Part shown: in pieces, positions 56,125-64,000 of the stretch
How positions within the stretch are numbered: the stretch's first letter is position 1
Layout of the letters: each line of letters begins with the position of its first letter
DNA from: Siphonodentalium dalli
Lineage: Eukaryota > Mollusca > Scaphopoda > Gadilida > Siphonodentaliidae
Assembly: GCA_032622095.1 (NCBI GenBank)
Contig: CP136067.1
Location: 180,270,556-180,334,555, forward strand
Reading direction: 5' to 3'
DNA: 64,000 nucleotides
Position numbers and translations under genes: made by a program
The notes under the pieces: generated by a model
What the model was told of the DNA's origin: nothing
The model's database searches: none
The model's input: only the letters and a program-made list of their open reading frames with translations

Positions 56125-56312
56125 TATGGAAAACTATGACTGAACATGAATCAATGTAGAATCCGGTGTAGATGGAGTGATTTGAACTCGAATAAATTGG
56201 GTAATCATATCTCCCAGCACGCAATATGTGCATGTGGTTATGGAACGGTAGACGCCCACCACTTTTTCTTCACCTGTCCGTTATACAAGGCATCGTTCCG
56301 AACTCGTTAACA
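56125..56312 (+). pseudogene. LINE RT C-terminal Cys/His fragment
   Basis: One frame reads NQCRIRCRWSDLN, then ISQHAICACGYGTVDAHHFF, then FTCPLYKASFRTR before a stop at about 56308. The pattern C-x-C-G...D-x-x-H-(H/F)-x-F-x-C-P is the zinc-knuckle-like segment near the C-terminus of CR1/L2-type LINE proteins. Everything upstream is missing. Downstream A/T-rich DNA with 'aataaaatctgaatcaataa' may be its 3' UTR. The residues differ from those at 15.7 kb, so this is a separate LINE family. Confidence 0.7.
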
Positions 56313-56504
56313 AACTTTACACATTTATAAATAAAATCTGAATCAATAAATAATGTGCCTATATATGGTACGATGATTACCATCTCATTTTCCAGGGTGC
56401 GTGGCCAGTGTTCTATCTATTAGACATATCTTTTGAACGTAAACACATTAGACCTACATTCTTTACATCCGTATTTATTCGTGTTCACATCTTATTAGTC
56501 AGGG

Positions 56505-56690
56505 CCCTGTTTCATGAAGGCAACTTATGACATAGTTGGGACTTAAGATGGTCATAAGTTCAAACTTCAGTCATAAGTGCGTTTCACGAACAAAGTCTTA
56601 ACGTAAGATGGTCTTAACTTTGGTCTTAACTTTAAGACTGGTGTGAGGTGTCATAAGATAATCTTAAAGTTAAGACCTACGTTGTGATCC
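56505..56690 (+). repeat. Short 'cctgtttcatgaa' repeat, copy 2
   Basis: About 95% identical to the reverse complement of 46553-46746 along about 190 bp. The similarity ends at 'aagacctacgt', which marks the far boundary of the element. The near boundary is 'cagggccctgtttca'. Confidence 0.88.
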
Positions 56691-56699
56691 GCAGTTGGA

Positions 56700-57340
56700 C
56701 CGAAATGTGGATGGGATCTAGTTCATGTATATATTATTATAAACACATTTAACTGAATAACACCTTGCTAGCACGGAGGGGTGTTTCAGAAATGGTAGTA
56801 ATTAATAACCAACTGGTAAGCTATAGCAGTGACGTGGCCAGTGGTTGCAAGATTGGCGGGGTGTCCGCTACTAACTGTAAACCACCAAGACCGGACTATA
56901 TATACATTTCTAATTGCTGTTACAAAAAGAATATATTTACATAGAGTTGAACATCATTTGCCATTCAAATCACCCAATCGCACTGTAGACAATAATCATG
57001 TTGAGACAATTAGTCCGAACATTTTCACATCAAGGATAATAGTGAATGATTTATACTCAGTTTTTTTTATAAATGCTTATGTCAGCTATTATTATTATTT
57101 ACTTGCCTTTCTATATTATTATGTTATAATTTGATTGTAAAAATGTATTGTATATGTACCCCGTATATATATCAACAAGATAAAAATACATAATATGTGT
57201 TATTTTATTATTAGTATGTATATTATCATAATCTATTAACTATGAAATAAAAAGATATATAGCATGTATATAGTATACGGACCGCGCGGGCACACCGGGG
57301 TCCGCGAAAGAACATATAATATCACTGTGAACTGGCCCAC
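56700..57340. other. Gene-free stretch
   Basis: The 101-codon plus frame 56829-57134 ends in a Tyr-rich AT stretch and has no known motif. No repeats are noticed. Confidence 0.35.
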
Positions 57341-57344
57341 AGAC

Positions 57345-57418
57345 CCCTGGGGGAATTACTAAAATACCAATATACCAGTGGTATAGTCTATATTGGTATT
57401 TAGTAATTTTCCCCAGAG
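57345..57418. repeat. Hairpin, 31-bp arms
   Basis: 'cccctgggggaattactaaa' then 'ataccaatata' pairs with its near-complement after a 12-bp loop (ccagtggtatag). Two or three mismatches are present. The flanks carry further weak pairing ('ctgtgaactggcc' against 'ggcttgtgaaccggcc'). Confidence 0.8.
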
Positions 57419-57454
57419 GCTTGTGAACCGGCCGTCTGTTCACGTGTTGTTAAT

Positions 57455-57770
57455 TATAAACGCTCTTTATTGGAAGTCGTTGATTTGGTTTTTATTAAAA
57501 CATATATGCAGAATGTCGTTCAACGTAACGTACTTTCGAAGTTCATACGCAGTTTGTTAATTATAACAGGCGTTTAGCACATTTGTCAACAGAACCATAG
57601 CAAATGGCACTAACATCATTTATATATGGCTTCTACAAGTATGTCTCAGATTGGAAATAAGTCTATTTAGAGCACGATATGAAGTCCTATTCACATTATA
57701 GCAATATAAATAAAGAGCGTTTTGTGTTAGTATTCCATGAATGTGGAAATCAATAAAGAGCGTTTAGCTC
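57455..57770. repeat. Cluster of three TAAAGAGCGTTT motifs
   Basis: AAACGCTCTTTA (57458-57469), TAAAGAGCGTTT (57711-57722) and TAAAGAGCGTTT (57754-57765) are exact. The first two are inverted about 250 bp apart, as if bounding a small element. The DNA between them is not similar to other copies that I could see. Confidence 0.55.
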
Positions 57771-57774
57771 AGTG

Positions 57775-60005
57775 CTTCCATTGTGGTGTATTGTATGTGT
57801 GTGCCGTGTTGGCGACATATTCGGTTTCCTGGTATTATAGATGCTTCAAATACGTATAATGTATTAGAACCTAATATCAACATTGAAAGGAGCGAACATA
57901 TGTCTCGCGTCGCTTTAATGGCATGTTATATGGGTGAAGGTTCACATTCTGAGTTAGGATGTATAAGTCCCATTAATAACTGAAATAATATATTTGAGCT
58001 CGATACGTTTGTATAAAATAGGCATTGGAAGCATGCAGCTATGTGTATGTGTGGATGGGGTCTGACACGAAAACACAGTTAAAAAGCGCGCTCGTGCAGT
58101 TAAGTATGCACCAGTCATTATACTGATTATCGCCCTTGCATTAAAATATCATAATTATACTTAGACACGCCCTAGTATCTGTCACCAGACACTGTACCTA
58201 GGCATATAACACACACAGAACCAACATTCGTTTCTGCGCTGTGGCGGGTGTTTGTCCGCTGTGTTGGAGTTTATACGGCCGCTGTGGCGGTCAAATAGCG
58301 CTTTTTCGGGCGACCGAAATATCAACATGGACATGTAATTATCATATGTATTACAATAAACGGCTCACAGCCCTGTATGGTGATATTAGTGCCAACAGAT
58401 GCACGCTTCCGTGCCTCTCCATTAGTTTCTATATGTCTGAGAAAAACGCTACACAAAATGCCTGGGTATGATTTCTGAGTATTGTCTCCCACCGAAACCA
58501 GTCTGATTTTAACACAATCATAACACGTTGACACCCTACCGATGAGCTTCGTGGGAGCTACAATAATTCATGAACGGATCAATATTGGCCAAATGTCATA
58601 AAAGCCACTAATAGTCGAGAAACAGCGCAGAAACGATTGGTCGGTGTCAGCCCTATATTCCTCTATTATTGCCCCCCCCCCCCCTTTGCTGCACCAACGC
58701 TGTTAAATGTACAACATAGCATTTTTTCATTATTATGGTATACTCCAAATATTTTTACCTTTATATGGCAATAAAAATAAAATATGTTTAGCATAAAAAT
58801 AAAGAGAAATTGTCTCACTTATATATGTGCGGGAGTTGAAAACATCTGGTACGTGTACATCCACGGCTTTTTTGCGAATCGTTTGGGAGAATATCAATTT
58901 TGTATCTTAGGATGTCATTTATTTACCGACATAATGATGTTCATGGTCGTCGAAATGTGGAAAAAGTGAAATTGCTATGTCAAATCACCAGATACACTTA
59001 CACATTATATTGGCTTCAAGCGCATAAATCCATTAGGCTAGTTCATTCCGATCCCATCAGTCCCTGGTCGATAAGGACACTACTTAGACAGTAGCGAGTT
59101 TGCGATACCCGTCGACGGGAACGAATACGGGTAAATCTGTGAACATCGTCACGGTCACTTGGGTACTTTCAATGCAGCACATAAAGCGATAGCGAATTAA
59201 AACGGGTAGATTTGTCCCATTGACCGGTAGCCTTTCACTGCGATTTTCTCACTCAAAGGTCCATGAATTCCATGAAATTCCAGTCAGCTATGCGTTAACC
59301 TATTTATTGAAAGATTTCATGGGCAAATATTATTGATAAAGTTGTCATTTTAACCCAGGATTTGTGTTCAAATTCTCGAGGCGGATTCTAGCACTTAGAT
59401 AAATACGGAAGGCCGATTTTTTTTCACTAACAACTTTGTTCACTACATTAATGACAGGTTGTGATTAATAGAGTGAGTAGAGGGTGCTATAGACGCCCGT
59501 TGCAGGGACATGGCTATAGATGGTCTGCGCGTCAAATTCACAAGTTTGCGCGTAAATCCATCCCCTCCCCTTGGCTGGCATCAAGCTTTCCAATTGTTGG
59601 AAATTTTGAGACCTGACACCCCCCCCCCCCCCCCCAAGCTTGAACAACTTTCAACTGTTTCTGACAGCCATTTCAGTCCAAATTTTGTTACCAAAAATAG
59701 GGAAATATGCAAATGTTGGTCTAAAAACTACAAATTATCCACTAATAAATTGTTCGAAAATCAAACTACGAAAACAATTTCAACCTATTGTTTGTGTGAA
59801 AAATTTCCTAATGTTGAACATTTGACCAAAGTTGGGGAGGGGGTTAAGACACCCCTGTCGTCACGTCCCTGTCTCTTTTAATATATATTTACTATCTGAA
59901 CGGACATGGCGCATTTGAACCACAATACTTGTGTATACTGTAGTGGGGATAATATAGGCCGCCAAATACATGAAATAGCTGTTTTCTTTGTTTCGCACAA
60001 AAGTG
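57775..60005. other. Gene-free stretch with poly-C tracts
   Basis: C-runs occur at 58673-58684 and 59620-59635. 'caagctttccaattgttgga' with 'aattttgagacctgacaccc' (59582-59620) recalls the phrase at 45980-46040. The 123-codon frame 59510-59881 reads through this repeat and is not recognised. No RNA genes are seen. Confidence 0.4.
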
Positions 60006-60009
60006 AAGC

Positions 60010-60605
60010 AAACGCTCTTTATTCAATCCGTATAATAAACAGACTACATTTTGACACCTTTTTTGTTACCAAGTTAAACATGTCAACCTACCTCCTGATT
60101 TAGATCCCGACAACAATCCCAATTATTGGGATAAATATTCCCTTGCCACGACGGGCCGACCCTTCGATCTGTTGAAAAGATTCCAAACAACGGTTTACTT
60201 AAAGCTACTCAAACCGATCAGACGGTCCCCATATCATAACGTTACAACAAGAACATTTCTTCAAAATACGCTTTTGTTATCAGAATCGATTAATTACAAC
60301 AAAATAATGCTAACTGCTGTCAACTATAGTATAAAATTTTTGCCGCATTACCACTTGATTTTAGAGTTAAGCATCTTCATCCGCAATTTTGTCCGAGACC
60401 GTTGATTTGATGACTCTTTCCTGGGCCACAAATAATTACACAATTCAAGAAATAACAAACTTCAAAAATAGATATCTGATCACTCTGCGCTTTGATGGTG
60501 GGTTCCTCGATTCGAATCAAATATTTTGTTCTACCCCCGAAGCCAAAAACAATAGTAACTTGGGAGCATTAATTCGGATTATGCATCTTTGATATGACTA
60601 AATAT
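60010..60605 (+). repeat. Family H/F element, copy 2
   Basis: It begins with an exact AAACGCTCTTTA (60010-60021). From 60180 it matches 31950-32370: 'cttatcagaatcgattaatt' style blocks, 'atatctgat', 'ggtgggttcctcga.tcgaat' and 'caatagtaacttgggagca'. A frame with TFLQNTLLLSESINY corresponds to TFLQKTLQLSESINY in the other copy. No domain is known to me. Confidence 0.7.
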
Positions 60606-60609
60606 TCCC

Positions 60610-61085
60610 TAAATAAAATAAGGGACAAATGCGGTATTATATCGAACTGAAAGTGCATGTAGGACAATTTTAGACCCTTGGTCTAAAACAATTCATTTTA
60701 CACCGAATATTGGTTGGACATTTTAACTATATATAACGTAATTGTATATTTGAGCTATCATAATCTATTTTCTAAGTTTAAAAATTCCAACAGATTTATT
60801 GTCAACGCTCGGTCGGTCTATGACTTGTAGAATCCAATTGTTGAACATTTTACCAATATGAAAAGAAAAGCAACGTCCTCTTCCAACTGCCACCTAGCTC
60901 GTCCTTGGTGAAAGCAACTGATTATCATGGGGCTCATCTAATCTAAATACATATTTCCAACAACCCATAACGCTAAGTATAACATCGGCCAAAACGCGAA
61001 TAACAATCTATATCATGATATCTTTTTTGTTGCACTTGGCTCACCATACATTACCAGTCGATGTGATGAATTATACCGGTAAAAC
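60610..61085. other. Gene-free stretch
   Basis: AT-rich sequence with no repeat or motif-bearing frame noticed. Confidence 0.35.
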
Positions 61086-61167
61086 AGTTTGCGATTTCAA
61101 AACGTGTACCGGTACGGGTAGCTACCCGTACGCGTATCGGTACCCGTACCGGTTTGAAATCGCAAAC
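61085..61167. repeat. Hairpin built of accggtacccg units
   Basis: 'gtttgcgatttcaaa' (61087) pairs with 'tttgaaatcgcaaac' (61152-61166). Inside, 'taccggtacgggta' pairs with 'tacccgtaccgg'. The sequence is CpG-rich in an AT-rich neighbourhood. It resembles the ggtcc-type self-complementary ends at 50.3 and 51.3 kb in style, not in sequence. Confidence 0.88.
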
Positions 61168-61174
61168 TCGCTAG

Positions 61175-61564
61175 TATCCCAAACGTTCAGTTCAACTTCG
61201 GAATCTCGCCCTGCTACTCAATAAGACAACTTACATCAACAATCTGACATGCTGCGCATGTGGTAAGCAATATAACAACGAACTTCTCCATGCAATAAGG
61301 TACTCATCTTCTGGTGTTATTCTGTCGCTACGTAATATCTACTGGGAGACATTTCTCAACCACTATGGAGTCTCTGTGTTTGTATTTATGCACGATTCCT
61401 TGAGCGACGAAGAACTTAAAGCACTTATTCTAGGAGGGGACGTTCCAACACAGCTACAGAATCTTGTCGATAATCAGCACGCAATAATACTTTTCTCTGC
61501 AACCTACCTTCTTGCCTCGTGCTCCCTGATTAGAGGAAACACAATGACAAACAGCCGTGGTTGA
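61175..61564 (+). pseudogene. LINE protein C-terminus (5'-truncated)
   Basis: An open frame to the TGA at 61562 reads NKTTYINNLTCCACG, then ELLHAIRYS, RNIYWETFLNHYGV and HDSLSDEELKALILGG. The layout (C-x-C-G, L-H-x-I, a Y-W-x-x-F block, then LSDEELK..LLGG) matches the region downstream of the RT domain in some non-LTR retrotransposons. A typical second Cys after the His is missing, replaced by Y-S. The upstream RT domain is absent. This family differs from those at 15.7 and 56.1 kb. The frame could have been kept open by chance over 390 bp, so this is a pseudogene rather than a gene. Confidence 0.6.
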
Positions 61565-61963
61565 ATCCACACGCTATCTTATAATGTGGCATGCACATTC
61601 TGCATTCTAACTTTTACATATGCTGTCACATAAGTGTATAGTATACTTTTTCACAGTTGTCATACTCATGTTCAAAATTGTAAATAATCTTGTTGTAAAT
61701 ACTCTTCTCCGGAAATGGAGGCATTGAAATAAATATATAACAAGGACCCTTGTATAGATAACAAAGACATCCGCTGTGTCCACATAGGCAGACAATATAC
61801 AGCTAATAGCGCTAATAATAAACCATACCAACCCACCAAACGAACAATACTTATTACTGAAATGCATATTTTCAATACTGATCCATAAATTGTCTATTAT
61901 ATAGACGTTTACGTTACTCCGTAAAAGTGAAGTGCATCAAAGACTCGTCCACCCGCCAACAAC

Positions 61964-62420
61964 ATGTTATTATTATTATTATTATTATTTATTTAATACA
62001 TTTATAACGCGCAAATTCCATATACATGTTCACATGCGCAACAAAGTTATATAGTTTACACGAGTCTGAAAAAAGTTGTCGAGAAATACAAATTACGATA
62101 CCAGTAGCTGCATGATAGTCAGTTTCAAAAGCTAATTTAAAGAAATGAGTCTTCAACAGATGACGAAACTCCATTAAGTCCCAACAGCCTCGAATTTCAC
62201 CAGGCAGGGAGTTCCACAATGATGGAGCGCAAACACTGAAAGAACGATCTCCGGAGTGACTGTAACTTCTGCGCTCTTCTAATAAGTTCATCCCATTCGA
62301 GCGCAGTTCCCTACCATCAGTTGTTTTCTCTATATCAAGTTCTTGCAGGTATACGGGGGCAAATTTGTATTTCGCCTTGAAAGTCAACACCAAGATTTTG
62401 AATTTAATTCGATATTTCAC
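61964..62420 (-). pseudogene. CR1/L2-like LINE 3' end with (TAA)n tail
   Basis: The minus frame begins KYRIKFKILVLTFKA, passes RELRSN, GDRSFSVCAPSLWNSLP and FRHLLKTHFFKLAF, and ends after 143 codons. This is the very characteristic C-terminal segment of CR1/L2-type reverse-transcriptase proteins (GDR-x-FS...APxLWN-x-LP...FK-x-x-LKT-x-LF). After it comes a short 3' UTR with 'cgcgttataaatgtatt' and a (TAA/TTA)n run at 61965-61990, the usual tail of this clade. The 5' truncation is at about 62420, directly before the first recognised residues. Because it has both a short ORF and an intact tail, this looks like a single truncated insertion. Confidence 0.9.
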
Positions 62421-62424
62421 AGTT

Positions 62425-62740
62425 TATTACACCGGATAAGTTCATAATACAATGTTCTTGAGCTTCCTCTTTCAAATGGCATATATTTTATATATGTGAT
62501 CTGGATGTTCGAAAATTAAGTGGGCCTTTAACAAATATAGTATGACATGAATAACAATCATTCGGTCAGGCGCCCCCCCCCCCCTTCACCGATCAGCATA
62601 ATGAACAAGGCGCCTTGTCGGCCGAGCCCCGAATAACCTAAATCCACGACAGGCATCGGTAGTCAAACTGATTAATGATGACAGAATAAGTCGCAAATGA
62701 CCAGCGTCTCAGGGGATCACATTTATCATTGTTAATCTAT
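62425..62740. other. Gene-free stretch with C12
   Basis: A C run is at 62573-62584. No motif or repeat is noticed. Confidence 0.35.
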
Positions 62741-62743
62741 TAG

Positions 62744-62949
62744 CGGATACATTGGAGTATTGGAACAAGCCATTTGCTTCACCCCCAAAAGAAGTTCAGG
62801 TCAATTTGCGTCCAGCTAATTATGACATGTATAATCGACGCGTCAGATGCACACGCCTTTTGAAGGAGTCAAATTGGCGGGAAATAGGTATCCCTTTGAG
62901 ATCCCAGCTAGGTCGGATGATCAATTTCCTTCAACACCATGGACTGTAA
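62744..62949 (+). CDS. Candidate terminal exon, unknown protein
   Basis: A frame open from about 62701 reads EYWNKPFASPPKEVQVNLRP, then NRRVRCTRLLKESNWREIGI and ends LGRMINFLQHHGL at the TAA 62947-62949. Codon use looks balanced and charged residues are well spread, unlike the AT-driven chance frames nearby. A splice-acceptor-like 'tgttaatctattag' ends at 62743. I do not recognise the protein. It could be a last exon of a host gene lying upstream, a transposon ORF fragment, or chance. No partner exon was found in the window. Confidence 0.25.
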
Positions 62950-62954
62950 TATGA

Positions 62955-63480
62955 CTAATTTTCTTTAATCGTCAGGTGGTCGTCTCATTGTCAGCGAGAA
63001 CAGACGAGAACAGATTTTAACGATACGAGCGAGGAACACCAATCGATTTTTTATCAAGTGAAAAGGGCAAATCCCGTTGTGAATGAACAACTAATAATTG
63101 TTACAAGTGTTCTCGGTGCGTTAAGAGTAACTACGTGAATGTACTGGCTATTAGCCAGGTTCAGTCCACGAACATGTAACTTGTAACGTGTAACCGTTGT
63201 AAATTCCAGATCAGGCAGCGATCCAAGTTGATTGAGCTCAGCACGAGCCTAACTTCAGCGGGGATTATGGACGATCCATTGTCCGCTGAAGTCAGTAATC
63301 CGATCATCAGGTGGGCGATGTCCAGGAGCGCTCAAGCCGGGACGTTTTATCCCACCGACGGTCGGAGCTCGAATGATGATGATTTAACATGAGAAATATT
63401 TCAACTTATATATCATACTGGTTACTGACCACAGTTCATAGTGAACAAACTCAGTGATAACATATCAATGTTGAGTCGTG
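62955..63480. other. Transition to CpG-rich DNA
   Basis: Base composition becomes GC/CpG-richer towards the right edge. 'gtccaggagcgctcaagccg' (63320) has a distant echo at 15704-15718 ('ggatgttgaggaacgctcaa'). No gene is called. It may be the 5' UTR of the element starting below. Confidence 0.35.
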
Positions 63481-63483
63481 AGT

Positions 63484-63496
63484 TTGTATATATAAC
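63484..63496 (+). promoter_or_regulatory. TATA box candidate
   Basis: 'tgtatatataac' lies 150 bp upstream of the ATG at 63641, in a CpG-rich context. It could serve the retrotransposon frame that follows. No initiator can be chosen by eye. Confidence 0.35.
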
Positions 63497-63640
63497 CGCG
63501 ATAAGGGAAAGGTTGCATGCGACAACAACCTCGCGACGGTACTGAACATTCTTGTTCCGATCAATCGACGGGACGGTCGCATTGTGCTTGACACACGACC
63601 CGTTGATCGACCGTGAGTTTTGTGTCGGGCTTGGCTGGAC

Positions 63641-64000
63641 ATGGATAGCTTAATCCCCAGCCTAGTCCGCAACGTGCTGAATGGATTCCCGTCTGCCCAT
63701 TATCTTGGTTGGCATGTGCATGCCTGCGCGGTCAGACTGAACGCGGTTTTGGAGTACCGAGTCGCCCGGCGGAACCCTCTGCCGGCCGCGGCTCGGTAGG
63801 ACCGACCGGAATCCACCGGTCCGGGGCTGGCCAGACCACCACAGACGGGTTGGAGAGGAAGAATAGGTCGAAGAAGACACCATCGCGCCGCCGCAGGGAC
63901 GCCGACGGGAAGGCCAGGTGGAGACGGGGAACTGAGAGACGCCTAGTTCGCCCCCACCTGGTCCCGGCGCAGCAACAACAGCAGCCTACCGTCGACGTGC
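63641..64000 (+). pseudogene. Start of a gag-like retrotransposon ORF, frameshifted, running off the window
   Basis: From ATG 63641 the frame reads MDSLIPSLVRNVLNGF, HYLGWHVHACAVRLNAVLEY and RVARRNPLPAAAR, then hits TAG at 63797. The next frame is open from there to the window edge and reads TTTDGLERKNRSKKTPSRRR, RDADGKARWRR and AQQQQQPTVDV. The KK(S/T)PS-x-x-RRD basic motif after a Gly/Arg-rich linker is common in gag-like or ORF1 proteins of invertebrate retroelements. That is recall of motif style, not a database hit. A single 1-bp shift near 63790-63800 would separate the two parts. GC content is far above that of the rest of the window. Downstream domains lie outside. Confidence 0.5.

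Noticed and set aside
59510-59881. 123-codon frame
   Set aside because: It passes through a C16 homopolymer whose length is unreliable and through a dispersed repeat phrase.

Overview
This is a eukaryotic, animal-type window. It is AT-rich and almost free of convincing host genes. It is packed with truncated LINE retrotransposons, tRNA-derived SINEs, short inverted-repeat (MITE-like) DNA transposons, minisatellites and microsatellites. LINE C-terminal reverse-transcriptase fragments, tRNA-SINEs, hAT-type 8-bp and TTAA target duplications, and (GAT)n/(TAA)n runs all fit a metazoan. Several motifs resemble repeats I associate with marine invertebrates such as molluscs or annelids, but the species cannot be fixed from the sequence. 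I see no operons, ribosome-binding sites, tRNA or rRNA genes, or CRISPR arrays. Most open frames are chance frames or follow tandem repeats whose period is a multiple of three.

Layout. 1-3561 is a near-perfect giant palindrome (arms of about 1.77 kb, 28-bp spacer), each arm carrying about five diverged 265-bp repeats. 3.6-8.6 kb is AT-rich DNA with old local duplications and a T-rich tract. 8.87-9.93 kb is a degenerate 42-bp minisatellite that opens a 205-codon His-rich frame. 10.0-10.4 kb is a 24-bp-TIR element with GC-rich internal repeats. 12-18 kb holds dispersed repeats, two direct-repeat blocks, a LINE 3' fragment and an inverted repeat. 18.6-20.1 kb is a satellite of about 160 bp, followed by a 560-bp palindrome and two facing copies of family G. 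22.6-31.2 kb has microsatellites and several inverted-repeat elements. 31.7-41.4 kb has families H/F and G, a SINE with a 12-bp target duplication, nested-hairpin MITEs and a 2.3-kb diverged foldback element.

42.07-43.8 kb is a 48-copy, 36-bp minisatellite. 44-51.7 kb contains a TTAA-flanked MITE, a cccctgg-ended repeat, a LINE 3' tail, a hAT-like MITE with a perfect 8-bp duplication and an element rich in GGTCC/GGACC. 53.3-54.6 kb is a local duplication carrying a 5 x 60-bp array. 56-62.4 kb holds LINE fragments of at least three types. The last 0.5 kb turns CpG-rich and contains a TATA box and the start of a gag-like retrotransposon reading frame that runs out of the window.

Taken together, the window reads as a transposon sink. 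The notable features are structural: the palindrome, a hairpin module shared by two MITE families with loop bases that appear to co-vary, a two-site-variant minisatellite, and an insertion whose paralogous empty site is also in the window. Family names (A, D, E, F, G, H) are local labels. All boundaries were read by eye.
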